NCBI GenBank assembly: GCA_015680685.1
Contig: MNCI01011535.1
Location: 396,579-460,578 of the forward strand
DNA: 64,000 nt
Source of the DNA: Gnetum montanum
Taxonomy: Eukaryota > Streptophyta > Gnetopsida > Gnetales > Gnetaceae
Direction of reading: 5' to 3'
The notes under the pieces were generated by a model. The model did not search any database. It had not been told where the DNA came from and saw nothing but the letters and a program-made list of their open reading frames with translations. Positions 33,241 to 45,640 of the stretch are shown one piece after another. Within the stretch, counting starts at the first letter, position 1; each line of letters begins with the position of its first letter. Both the position numbers and the translations under genes were made by a program.

Positions 33241-35400
33241 TTGGTGCTCAAAGGTCATAAATAAAGAATCTTTTGCAAAGAAGGTCAGTTAGATATATAG
33301 GAGATGGTAATGAGAATTGACAAAAGTATGATTAGATATGAGACTTTAGGAAAGTATACATTGATGGTTAAAGTGTCATTGAGGCACAAGATGATGTGGA
33401 ATGGATTGTCAAGTATGAGGTATAAAAGTTATACAACTGGACCCTCCCCAAAGCAGGCTTCAGTCCTTAGTGCCCTTGTATAACCACACTTATAAGTGTT
33501 TGTAGGCACTCAAGGAGTTGAATGTAGAACATACCTATCTTGTAAAACACACATGTTAGTATTATTTGTATGAGAAAATAACACTATATTATGATTAGAT
33601 ATACTAGTGAGGTGGAACAAGATTAGAAAGGATTGCAGAAATTGGAACATGAGGTGTCTTACCATAGGCACAATGAATTCTTGTATGTATTATATGGTTA
33701 AAGCAATCATTAACCTTTCTATCCAAGATCTAAATCAAGTTCATACCACTTACTAGTGACATCGCATTGTACCATCCCAAAACTAGCAACCATAAGACTA
33801 TCACTATTGCAAGAAGAATTATCACTTGGAAATGTAGTTCAAGGAGGGAGTTTATTAATAGCACATTTTATTTTTGATATTTCTAAGAAGCTTCCTAGCT
33901 TCAAGCATGAGTACCTTGTCTTTCTAGTGGGATCCCCAAAATTTTATTTTGTGCATTTATTATATTTTTACTATGTTGACCTTACTAGAGGACTACCTTC
34001 AGGCATGAGTAACATGTCTTTCTAGTGACATGGTAAGGTAGCACTCATTGTACTCATACTTCCATTTTTTGTTAAAACTCAAGAAATTAATAGTCTTAAC
34101 AATAGGATAAAACTCATAGCAGTAGTATTAGAGAATCCAAAAATCCCCTTGATGTCACACCCTTTTCATTCTCACTTAGTTTTTCACTTTTCTATCTAGA
34201 CATAATGATTACAAGTTTATTTTAGTTTTATTGTGAAAAGAATATAATTATGGTCATGATAAGAACCTCTTATTATTAGAAATGAGTGAATGTATGATGT
34301 GGTCTCACTGTATATAGAATCAATATTTTCATAATTTGATAACATAGGGTAACCTTCACATTATTAGGACTACATCTTGCTTTATTCTGTTGCACTTTAT
34401 TGGAAAATCAATAAAAATATGTACAAGAAAAATGATGAAAAATCATAGAAAATGATAAGAATGATAAGAAATAATTTAAGAGATATTAAAGAATATAAAA
34501 TGATTAAGAAATGAGAAAAGAATAAAAGAATGAAAAAGATATTAAAGACTATGAAAAATTGGTAAGAAATTTGAAAAATATAACAAAAAATTGTAAACCA
34601 AAAAAATTATAGAATAAAAAAGTTGAAATGCACTTATGAATTCCTAGTTCAAGATGAGGTTCTTCCCCCATGACTAAACTCATGTGTGAGTGTGCGAAAA
34701 ATGGATCCTAGAATTCTAGTATCACACATTCTAGGTTTCTTATTTATTACCTTTAGTGATTTAGATTTTCATCTATTATCTCATGTGACATTGATGATAA
34801 TCAACTTCTAATCTTTTGGAGATATACATTCTATTAGACTAAATGGTCTTTCCATTTTAGAAGATCCAACTATGTTGTCTTATTTATTCTTAATTTCAAG
34901 TATCAAGTCTGCATGCTTACTACTTAATGTTGGTGTATGATCATGATTTAGGATATGCTTTTGTACGTTCTTTTTTTTTGGGTTATTTTCTTGGGTTATG
35001 AGTTAATAAGTGAGTTGGATGTTTCCATGCATATTTTGGGTGTTTCCATGTCAAATACCAAATTAAATAGTTTATTCCAAGCAAGCAAATTAAAGAAAAG
35101 AGCTATGGGTATTAATAATTAATATTCATACTAATCTTAAGCACAAAGCTATCCATAGATAAGATTGAGAACTAAGCCAAAGTTGAGAAGTAAGCAAAGT
35201 CATCCTTGAAGTAAGAAACTGCTTTCAAATGCACTATTTGTTTTTGCATTTGAGCAACCATGTACCACTAGGAGAAAGAGGAGGCCTCTTAAAAGTTCCA
35301 AGATGTGTATACTTATGTTTTCTCTAAATATTTGCAAAACTTTAACTCGAATATCTATTAGCCTTGATAGTGGATCGATGTTGTTCAGCTTGAGTTAAAT
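33241..35400. other. Unassigned AT-rich sequence
   Basis: I see no gene. A direct repeat of about 32 bp ('catgagtaccttgtctttctagtg' type) occurs at about 33905 and 34003. The 34400-34600 part is very A-rich (GAT/AAGAATAA runs). The frame at 33756-34025 has no recognisable content. Confidence 0.45.
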
Positions 35401-38260
35401 ATGGAGGAGAGTGATCTTTTCATTTTTGATGGAGATCATAAATTGATAGAAAAGGTAGGGCTAAGGGTGGTCAAAACAATGGAAGACTAGCGAGAAACCT
35501 ACAAAAGGATATGCCTTCACAACCTAGGTTTCAGACCATGAGTGAACAATATCAGGAACATCCTGAACCAGCTAATTGCAGAAACTATATATGAGAAGGA
35601 TAAGCTCCGTTTTATAAGAAATATGGAGTGATATATTACTATTAGTACTAAGAAGGCCTATGAATTATATGGCCTCATAGAATCAAACATTATAGAGGTA
35701 GAAGCTCACCAATACAATGAAGATGTATTCAACGGGAAATTTTGGGCTCATCTCAAGATTGGAAAAAGTATTAAGCTTCCACTAGCTAATTTGGTAAAAG
35801 CTTGGGGATATCGGAATTCCATCCTAGAAGCTTTAGAACTCAAGTTTCCACATAGAATTTTTTTTTAACCCTAAAATGAATTCAATTTTAGATTTCCATG
35901 TTTGGACCTAAGTAGCCCTAGAGAACAAAAAAACATTTCTTTCAAGTGATGTACATGACTGATATACTATAGGATAGCTTGGTTGAAATTCATAAGTAGG
36001 GGGCCTAGTTAAGTTTAAGCTCTCTTTTGATTAACTATCTATTGAGCAAAGTTCCTAAAGTAGAAAGGGTAGCACTAATTTTTGTTAGTTATGACTCATA
36101 GAGAAGAACCCATCCTAAGGACCCCTACTATGATTCTTTCCCTATTATTTATCAAAGGAGCTACTTCAAGCCTCAAAGTTTGGAATTCTTGATGAACTAT
36201 GTTTACTCCTACCTAATAAAATTTATTTAAGAACTTTTCCAACCAAGGGTTGATTAAAAACTCATTAATGAGATAAAAGAAAAATGACATGGAGTAGTTT
36301 TCTTACATGCCAAATACACCCAAATCCTGATAGCTAGTTTTGAAGGGAAAGCTTTAAAGTTATTCAAATTTGAGGCTCCTTATCTAGTAGTTTTGGAGAT
36401 TGGAAGACAAATGGGGGAGAGCACGTTAAGACATGACTACAATCATAGAGAAGTATTCCCTCTAAAATTTGATTTTTCGGAATTCAATAATGCAAGACAT
36501 ATCAGAGGAACAACTAGAAGATATACAGAGTTATGTGATTTCCTCAAAGCTCTAAAGAGGATATATTCAGCCTAAAAAACAAGAAGAGTGCATCAAGTTG
36601 ATGAAATAGATATAGTATACTTAAGAGCTACTAATAGAGAAGTAAACCAAGCTAAGGACTAAGCGTTAGAATAGCTCAAGAGAAGCTTGTCAAAAAAACT
36701 TCCATTCTTCACTTGTGAGCAACTAGATATTGTAGTAGGCTGGCTAATGGATAGAAGAGATCATCCTTTACTGATGGATTTCCCTAATGATCATTTGAAA
36801 TTATTAGAAAAAAATAATTTTGCTGGAAGCTTCTAGACCCAAAAGAAGCTATGCCTGATGAAAGATTCTCACTTACTGGAACAAAATATGAAAGGGTAAG
36901 AACAACTAGAAGAGCTAGTTTGGAGAAAATAAAAACAAAATTGTAGCAGTAAAGGCTACATGAGCAGCAGAGATTACTAGAGTAGTAAAGGCTACAAGAG
37001 CAATAGAGATTGCAAGAGTAGCTACAAGAGAAGCAACAACAAGAGTTATTAGAAAAGTAAAAATTGTTGGAATCTCAACAGAAACAATAGCAAAGGGAAG
37101 GAGAAAGCTCCTGCTTGACCCTAACTATCTCAAAATTTCCATTAGGCTATTTGATAAAGGGAGCAACAAGAGCTATCAAAGTAAGAGAAAAAGAAGGAAG
37201 AACCACATTAAGCCAAAAGCTCTCAAATAAACCAGAAATAGAGGCTAGTGTAGTATTTCAATACAAAGAGGATGATCGATAGACTAGAAAACAGAAGCTT
37301 GCAATATCACATTAGGACATGTCAAAAACAATAGCCACAGTGATTAAAGACATGGGTCAGATAACAAATAATCAAATAGGTAAGTTGAGAGAATTTCTTT
37401 TGCAGAATGAACAAGAAATGTCAAAATTACAATAAGAAGTGAAAGGGCTAAGAAAGAAAAATGAACAACTCAAGGTGACTATAGTTATAAAGGAACTTCT
37501 ACTTGAGAATAAGAAATAGAAAAATTTATAGTTAGAGGAAAAATTAGCTAATATCCATGTAGAGTTAGAACAAGAAAGTAAAGACAAAGCTCCAAGTTAT
37601 TCTCATCTCACTCTACCAAGTTTCAAGAAGATCATAACTAAGATGAACTATAGTAGAGAGTGGATGACAGAGTTAAATGAAGAAAATTTTAAAATAAGGG
37701 GAAAAAAAGCAATGTTTGCATAGGTGGAAGGAAGAATTCAAGAGTTGTATGAGCTAACCACAACTAAAAAAGAGCAATTGGCATAGTACATGTAAGCTTT
37801 CCTTGATTCAAGGATGATATCAATTACAGGAATCATGCAAGAAATTGCTAAAAAGAAGATAGAGTTTGAAAAAGCCTATTGTAGTGCAAGAGCTATAGTA
37901 ATTGAAATAAATGATTTAATAGGAGAGTATAACTTGGAAATAGAAAGTATTGAAGGGGTTATTAAGAAGCTTGATAGCAATGAGATAGTTTCCATGCATC
38001 TAGCCATTAAAGTTCTTATTACTCATGGGAAGTTTTCTTAGTAATTGTTAACAAAAGAGCTTTAGGTTTGGCACAAGGAAGAAATTTTCCAAGAAGTTGA
38101 GCAGATAGCCAATAAGCTACAGTTATATGAAGAAAGTATGAAAGGGTTATAGCCTTAAATTGAATAACTGTTACAACTAACTAAGGTAATTATAAAACCC
38201 TAAAGCAAATTAGAAAGGGGGACCTTTTTGGGGTGGAGAAAGAAAGAAGAAAGGAAAAGA
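35401..38260 (+). pseudogene. Unidentified coding relic with coiled-coil-like tail
   Basis: From MEESDLFIFDGDHKLIEKV (35401) a coding reading can be followed for about 2.8 kb across stops and shifts. Blocks include 'ISTKKAYELYGLIESNIIEV', 'KLPLANLVKAWGYRNSIL', 'FLHAKYTQILIASFEGKAL', 'EFNNARHIRGTTRRYTELC' and 'FTCEQLDIVVGWLMDRRDH'. The 37380-38200 part is Lys/Glu/Gln/Leu-rich ('LELLLENKK', 'MTELNEENF', 'EIFQEVEQIANKLQLYEES'), typical of a coiled coil. Stops fall mainly at expected Gln/Trp. I recognise no family; an accessory or gag-like frame of an older retroelement is likely. Confidence 0.45.
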
Positions 38261-38363
38261 TATAGAGACTTTTTTTAATGACGTATTAAATAAGTTTCAT
38301 TATCTCTTTTAACTTTTATCACTTAGTTAGCATTTCTATTTGAATGGTTTTTTCTATTATTTC

Positions 38364-41251
38364 TGTTGGCACATTTTGACCATTTTATGGAGCAGAAATA
38401 TGAAATAAATGGGTATAAAAATATATAGGAGTAAAAGATATGCATTGGAAGACCATAAGAAAACTTTGCCTATCTTTGCTTTGGAAAATGGTTTATTTAG
38501 TGCTACTCTTTTGGTTGAAATTGTAGTTTGGAATATGGGATGAATTGTTTCTCAATTCATAGTATCTTTGGACCATTGAGTTTAAATGGATATAGAGGAA
38601 ATGAATATTTCTTTTTAGGCATTCAAGATAAGAATGTTACAAAGTCCTTATGTTATAGATTCTAGTGGAAATAATCAATTTGAAAGAAGCATTTAGTCAA
38701 AAACCCATGGCTAGGATGCCAAAAATTTGACAAGTGTAAAGTTGAGGTGTATTGCAATGTTATTAAGAAAAATCCTATATGATTTTCTACTTTGTAAATA
38801 TGAAAAAGATAATTGAAATGAAGAAATAGTGAAGGTCTATTGTTAATATATGAAATTATATCAAAGTTACTAGAGTAGCAATAGATTAGAAGTTAATATT
38901 ATCAAATCAAAAACCTTGCTTCAACAAGGGTAGAAATGATTAATGCGGCTCATCATCATTAAGCATATTTTTTGTTGCTTGAGAAATGGCATCTATTCAA
39001 AGAGAAAATCAATGTTTTCCAGTAAAACTGCATCATGGTTTTTCCTTACACTTCATCAAAACCAGTGAATTCCTCACTCACCTGCATGTAGAAAAAATTA
39101 ATAGTAACAACTAAAATTTTTGAATGAAAATGGATAACCCTAACATCTGATAGTGTTGGTAACATAGCTAGGGTAAAGCCAGAAAATCATAGAGGTGATT
39201 CAATGCTTAATGATGGTTCAATCTAGCTCAAAGAGGACTAATTGCAAACCCTAAATAAATGATTTGAAATAAATGAATAGTTCAAATTTCACCACCAAGA
39301 GCAACAACAAAGGTGATGTCAATGCAGAGACCATAATTAGCTAAAGATGCAACTTATACCAATAGTGATGGAATTGAGAGTGTTGGTGGTTGCAAGATAA
39401 AGATGAGCCAACAAGTGGAGGTCCATGCATTTCAAATAGCTATACAATTGCCAAAGCATACATCAATGCACTAAAGATGCCAAATGAAGCTATGGTTTGA
39501 ACACATGCTTGCTTGCCATGGCAACACCACTCCTGCATTAATTACATGCCCATGAGCAATGTGGTGGTGAGGGTAGTGCAACAATGGTAACACAGTGTTA
39601 ACATGACAATAGCAAACCCTCGCATCCAAAAAACACTAGAAAAATAACGTTTCATTTATAAGAAAGTTTGGATGAAGCATTATTAAAAATATTACTTATG
39701 CCATGGAGGCCATAAGTTACAATATAATTTTGAGAAGATAGTACATGTGCATATAGCAACGACTATGTAGGTCTATGAAGCTTTATTTAGCTTAAGTTAA
39801 TTTTCATATGGAGGATGTATAAAGAACCTAACTAAATTTCCTAATTGTGTGCACTTGAAAAGACACTTGCCGATTGTAGCATGTATTTCTGCAATATTTT
39901 TTGTAACTCCCTATGTGACGTTCAAGATATTTGTTACCAAGGGAACACTTGGCAACCATAGCTCAAATTTCTCATAATCCCCATGGAAGCTTTAACTCTT
40001 AAGATAGGTAAATATTTATATTTCTAAGATATTTGTAAGGCCCTTAACTCCTCATGATTATTGTAATTACCTTAAGGACCCTATAAAAGGATCTTAAAAG
40101 GTAGATTTGAGAGGAAGATTGGTGGAAAAGATAATTGAAGATTATTTGTAAGATGGCTTCCTAAAGACATCAATTCAGCTACTTTGTTTTAATCTTGTGA
40201 GTTCATTTCTTCCCATTTTTTTTAGTTACTTAGCTAATGGTTTAGATAGTATTGTGCTTGGCATTTAATTTTAGGGTTTTTCCTAGGTTGCTTTTATAGC
40301 TATGTTTTTATGCAATATTAGACTTCTATTATATTAGCCATAAAAGAGCTCATGTTGTTCAAAGCCGTAAGGGTAATTTAATAGTAATTTCTTAACAAAA
40401 TTGCTTATTTTGAGCATCGAGAATCTAGGAAAATCTTTGGTATTTTGATAGGACTAAATAGCTTCATTGTTTTAAAGTGTATTGCCTTGGTATTTTAATC
40501 AATAAATTGTTAAATCTTTTTGAAAGCTCTATTGAATGCAATCTTTGACATTTATTAATTAGTCAAAATAGAGACTCGTACTTGTTGAAATTACTTGTTG
40601 AAAATAGAGACAAAATAGAGATTTTTGGTAGTATAATAAGATTATCTTTATGAAATTACTTGTTGAGCTCAGAAAGTTTGAATAATTTGCAGTTATTGAA
40701 TTAGGAATAGCTTTATTTTGAAGTGTTTACTCGTATTAATTTATCGTGCTTAAATATTTGAAATTTGACACAAATATACTTTCTTTTCTTTCTCTTTCTA
40801 AGTCCATTGAATCTTGCTCTATTTCTAGCTTTCTTGTGGAACATTCTCTTTGAGGGAAATTTAGAGTAGATTGGTAGCATTGTGCTCCAACATTTTTGGA
40901 AAATTTTACTTGTTATAAGTAGTGTACTATAGGGACTATATAAACTAAGTGATTAAAGAAAATAGGAACCTTCAACAACTCACAATATTTGACAAAGTTA
41001 GCTAAATCTCTTTTATGATAGCCAATTACAATTTTATACATAACCTAACCATTTCAACATTCACAATAGTAAACACATACTCATGTCTACTACGTTTCAT
41101 GACTACTGAGTTTATTTGGAGGTATTTGGGCCTTAGTGTTGCTAGAGCTAAAACCCTATTTTAAGAACACCTTTGATCTTATGACTTCCCAAGGTCACGA
41201 GACCGTGAGGCTTCCACTTGTTGATAGTCACATCCCAAATGGTCGCCAACA
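38364..41251 (+). repeat. 5' LTR of B3
   Basis: 2888 bp, TGTTGGCACATTTTGACC to GGTCGCCAACA, with perfect 7-base inverted ends (TGTTGGC/GCCAACA). It has TATA at 40082-40089 and keeps the empty sites for both family A insertions seen in B1 (38440-38455 and about 39945-39965). Confidence 0.9.
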
Positions 41252-41258
41252 ATTTTTT

Positions 41259-41276
41259 TGGTGCTAGAAGAAGGGC
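41259..41276 (+). promoter_or_regulatory. Primer binding site of B3
   Basis: TGGTGCTAGAAGAAGGGC, 7 bases past the LTR end. It is homologous to B1 19945-19961. Confidence 0.65.
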
Positions 41277-41353
41277 TAAAAATTTGTCCTCTATATTCAT
41301 AAGCCTTATAATCATAGCACACCAACAATTATTTTTTGCTATAAGGGTTTAAG

Positions 41354-41707
41354 NCAGGCTTATGAATATAGAGGACAAATTTTTAGCCCTTCTTCTAGCA
41401 CCAAAAGAATTGTTGGCGACCATTTGGGATGTGACTATCAACAAGTGGAAGCCTCACGGTCTCGTGACCTTGGGAAGTCATAAGATCAAAGGTGTTCTTC
41501 AAATAGGGTTTTAGCTCTAGCAACACCAAGGCCCAAATACCTCCAAATAAACTCAGTAGTCATGAAACGTAGTAGACATGAGTATGTGTTTACTATTGTG
41601 AACGTTGAAATGGTTAGGTTATGTATAAAATTGTAATTGGCTATCATAAAAGAGATTTAGCTAACTTTGTCAAATATTGTGAGTTGTTGAATGTTCCTAT
41701 TTTGTCN
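41354..41707. other. Inverted copy of the adjacent LTR end between two single Ns (probable misassembly)
   Basis: Between N at 41354 and N at 41707 lies an almost exact reverse complement of about 40957-41308 (LTR end, primer site, leader). It replaces about 170 bases of 5' leader and gag start that B1 has at 20038-20205. Its near-identity to the neighbouring sequence, far closer than any two LTRs here, and the flanking Ns point to an assembly join. Confidence 0.85.
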
Positions 41708-42990
41708 TAAGATCATCCCTTCTATCTGGTTTATTAGTCTATAAGAGAAAGTTAAAGAAATATAAGAGTTCAATGATCAAAAGGAATTCTAATAGGATGG
41801 CAAATCCTTGGCAAATAGTTACACCATTAGGATTTCAAAACTACAATGATATTTCTAAGGTAGTTTACAAATATTTACTTGAGCCTTTTATTTGTGGAAA
41901 AGTTTACTTGGTTGAAGAATACATTCAATTATTTAAGTTAGCTTTAGCTCATGTAAATGTTCAACACCAAGATCAAGCTTCTAGGTTGTTCGTAGAGAAT
42001 TTAAAGGATATGGCTTAGATTTCGTATTCAAACTTGCCAAGTAATGTATCACAAGTTGGGATGATATGAAGAGTCATTTCTTGGACCAATTTGGTAAATA
42101 ATTAGACCAACAACAACTGTACTATGGGCTAATACAAGCTAAGGAAGGAGTCAAAGAGTCAATTAGAGATTTCAACATTTAAGTTTCAATGAATTTGTGG
42201 GTTCTTTCAAAGACAATATAGACCACCAAATGAAATGCTTAGAGATACTTACCTTAAGGCTATGAATCCAAATGTTTCAATATGGTTGAGAAGAACTCCA
42301 ATGAAGCTATGCAAGTAGAAAAGCAACTAAATTTGAATAATGAAGAGATTATCACAACTCAAAAGTAGGATTTTTCACAACTTAAAGCATTACTGGGACC
42401 ATCTCGTCTTAAGACAGAGTAAGAGTTAGAAAGTAGAGAATATAATAAAGGATAATTACTGAGAGACTTGTACAACAAGGTGGTTAAATTAGAAAAAGCT
42501 TTGGCAAAAGTTAAAATCAAAGAAGAAAAGAAAAATAGAAAATATAAGCATTAAGATACTAAGTAGAAGATGAGGATGAAAGTGATTTTGTTATGTTCAA
42601 ATTTATTGACATTGAATCAAATAATGAATTATCTAGTGTGCATTATGCAAGAAAATCTTCTAATAATGCATCTAGTGATAGTTATTCTCTATTTGAAGAA
42701 GATACATCATCAGATGAAGAGTGTAATAACAATGAGGAAAATGGATACAATTTACAATCAAAAGAAAGATTAACTACTTCCAGGCCTCCAAACGTTATTT
42801 TTGATCCATCTACTAAGAGAAAATTTTTTGAACCAAGTAGAAGAGAGAAAAATAAATATAAAGAAGATCAAGTACAGCAAAGTACTAAAAATTGGACTTT
42901 TAATAAATGGATGAAGAAATCAGTCTTTTATGGAGATGGAGATGGAGAATATGATTTGATTAAAGATCTCAAACATATGAGGGTCAATAT
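41708..42990 (+). pseudogene. gag: B3 gag, broken, start missing
   Basis: The open stretch 41773-42018 contains MIKRNSNRMANPWQIVTPLG, 'YNDISKVVYKYLLEPFICGK' and 'LALAHVNVQHQDQASRLF'. Later capsid blocks and the acidic/Ser-rich region (42593-42760: 'IESNNELSSVHYA', 'SSDEECNNNEENGY') follow after stops and frameshifts. It ends near the GDGDGEYD repeat (42939-42955). The start codon lies in the part lost to the artefact at 41354-41707. Confidence 0.7.
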
Positions 42991-43500
42991 CAGCATATAT
43001 CAATTACTACAGATAGGTGATCATAAAAGAAAGACTTTAGAGTTTATTAAAGATAAAAAGAGAGTTGGAGAATTAGAGTTAAGCTATGTGTCGAATAATA
43101 ATGTTAAACCAAAAGCTAGTTATGATTGTACTCTTGACAAGGAAGCTCCCCCTTTTCTTTTGATAATGAAGTTAAAAGACAAGTATCTTTACAATTTTTT
43201 GGTCAATTCTAGAGCTACATCTACTATTATGTCATTATCTATATGCAAAAAACTTGTTTTGATTCTTGAAAAGTCAAATAGAAAGATTGTTCAAGTGGAC
43301 AAGAGGAGAGTGAAGATTGTGGATTAGCTATCCAATGTTTTATTAGAAATCGCTTCTGAACCTCATACCAAAGGTAGAGAAATAATTCAAGTGGCAAACA
43401 TACTAGATTCACAGTCTTTTATTAAGTAGAAGTTGGAGTAAGAATTTCTCAGGTTATACATCAATGGATTACTCACATGTATGGCTAACTTGAAAAGGGT
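42991..43500 (+). pseudogene. B3 aspartic protease, broken
   Basis: It forms the end of a 244-codon open stretch (42593-43327). The active loop at residues 204-211 reads VNSRATST, where VDSGATST is expected: both catalytic Asp and Gly are changed by G-to-A mutations. The domain continues past a stop at 43325 with 'LSNVLLEIASEP' and 'IIQVANILDSQSF'. Confidence 0.72.
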
Positions 43501-43629
43501 AACCGAATAAAATATACATATACAGTGAGCCTTTGATGAACAAAAACATTACTTCAAATGAAAAGAATAATATTGTTAAAAAAAGAGCTTTTGAAACTTT
43601 AGAATTTACACAATTCAAGAAGTTCCTAA

Positions 43630-44020
43630 CTTGAAAAAAGAGGAATTTCAAGATGGGAGCAAATGGGAACTATACTTTGATGGTTCTTGTAACTCGAAAG
43701 GTATAGGAATTGGAATATTTTTAGTGAAAGATGATTCCCCAAAAATATTCAAAGTAATTCAAGGTTGAATATGAAGCTTTGTGTATTGGAATTAAGATAG
43801 TATTAGAAAAAGGAATCAAGGAAATCACCATAAAGGGAGATTCAAGATTAGTTTGTGAATAGATTAAAGGTAATTATGTAGTAAGAAGCTCATTCTTGTG
43901 ATCCTATAAATAGCTCATTTGAAAAATGTTGGATTAGTTTCAACACTACTAAATAGAACATATAGGCAAAGAAGATAATTATATAGCAAATGACTTGGAA
44001 AGAGCAGCTTCATCATTGGA
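43630..44020 (+). pseudogene. B3 additional RNase H upstream of RT
   Basis: Same domain as B1 22201-22625: ELYFDGSCNSKGIGIG (43668 onward), VEYEALCIG (about 43764), KGDSRLVCE (about 43833) and NYIANDLE (about 43976), where the last catalytic Asp has become Asn. About 28 bases present in B1 are deleted before VEYEAL. Stops occur at expected Gln/Trp. Confidence 0.7.
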
Positions 44021-45360
44021 TGTGAAAAAAATAGAAGGTTATGAAGGTGAAGTGATTGAGAAAGAATATCAACCATCAGTATCAGATAACATAAAGCATT
44101 TACAAGTATTCAAAGATGATGATAAATTACTTAGATTCTTGAGAAATAAGCAAGAATTCAAAAGTCAAATTATACCTGAAATAGCATCAAGTTTTAAGAT
44201 AAATTCGATTCCCAAAAAGGTGATTGATCATGAACATGAATTCAGTAAAAAGTGGCTTACCAGATAGCATATATAGAATCCAAATATTCAAGCTTATGAA
44301 GCAGTGAATTCTAGATCTACTAAGATGCCAAATATGTTAAATGTCATGAAGGAAAAGGATTCAATCTTCAAGCAAAATCTATTATTACTCCTAGAAAAAT
44401 TTTTCTTGGTCTTATGATGATCTTAAAACTTTTCAACTAGAGGTGATGACACATAAAATCCCTTTGATAGATCGTTGTAAGATAGTTAATTAAAAACAAA
44501 GGAAATTTAATCCATCATTTGAGCCAATTATGGAAGCCCAAATCAATATATCCAATCTGGTATTCAACATGACTTGCTAACCTTGTGCTAGTAAGAAAGA
44601 AGAATGACGATATTAGACTTTATGTGTGGATTTTAGAAATTTGAATGAAGCCTTGGAAAAAGATAAATACCCACTTCCTAGAATTGATAAGATGTTGATT
44701 AAAGTATCAGGTTGTTAGGTATATTGTTTCTTAGATGGATTTTCAGGTTATAATTAGATCATGGTAGATAAGGGTAATAGATATAAAACAACATTTATCA
44801 CCAAGTGGGGAACTTTTTCTTACCAAAGAATGCAATTTGGATTGTCAAACGCTGGAGTTACTTTTCAAAGAGCAATGGATTTAGCCTTTAAAGGTTTAAT
44901 AGGTGAGTTCATTGTAGTTTATTTGGATGATATCATTGTCTTTTCAAAAAAGAAGGAAGATCATATTGGTCATCTCCAACAAGTTTTTAATATATGTCAT
45001 GAGTATGTTATTTAATTAAGTCTGGAAGTTTTCTAGGCCATGTAATCTATCAAGAAAGAATTGCTATAGATAACTCCCAAATTCAAGCAATATAGAACAT
45101 TGAACATTCCACAAGTAAAAAGTCTCTTAGATCTTTCTTTGGAAAGATAAATTTTGTCAAGAAATTTATCCCTGGATTCACCAAAATTACTAAACCTTTG
45201 ATGCCTATGCTAAAGAAAGATGTCCTAGTGGAGAAAACACTACAATCAGAGAGAGCCTTAGCAAAAATTAAAAAAGCCATTCAAGAAGCTCTATACTTGG
45301 TAAAGCCAAAATTGAAACAAACTTTTGGTTATATACCTTTGCTTTAAATGATTCAGTTGC
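44021..45360 (+). pseudogene. B3 reverse transcriptase, broken
   Basis: The linker (43995-44267, 'EYQPSVSDNIKHLQ') leads to palm blocks 'FRNLNEALEKDKYPLPRI' and YCFLDGFSGYNxI. An 84-codon open stretch (44761-45015) then has 'YQRMQFGLSNAGVTFQRAM' and the catalytic box VVYLDDIIVFS (about 44917-44949). Both YLDD aspartates are present. Thumb blocks follow in broken frames to about 45290. It lies between the two RNase H domains. Confidence 0.82.
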
Positions 45361-45640
45361 AACTATTTTAACTCAAAAATTTGAAGGTCAAGATGAACTG
45401 ATTGGATTTTTTGAATATTAGTTGAAAGGTTTAGAGCTAAATTATTCAGACTTCAAGAAACAAGCATTTGTAGTCATTAAAGCACTTCAGCATTTCAAAT
45501 ATTATTTGGAAAGCTCATTAGTTCACATTATGTTAATAGAGCTTGTGGTCAAACAATTCTTATCTTAAAATGAAATTGGAATGAAAAAAGGAAAGTGTCA
45601 TAAAGATTCAAAGTTTTAGATTTTCATTATGCAAGACTAA
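45300..45640 (+). pseudogene. B3 gypsy-type RNase H, broken
   Basis: Blocks are 'FALNDSVATILTQ' (the usual TDAS is changed), 'GQDELIGFFEY', 'LKGLELNYSDFKKQAFVVI' and 'HFKYYLESSLVH'. It overlaps the end of RT and precedes integrase. The catalytic first Asp region is altered and stops are present. Confidence 0.68.
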
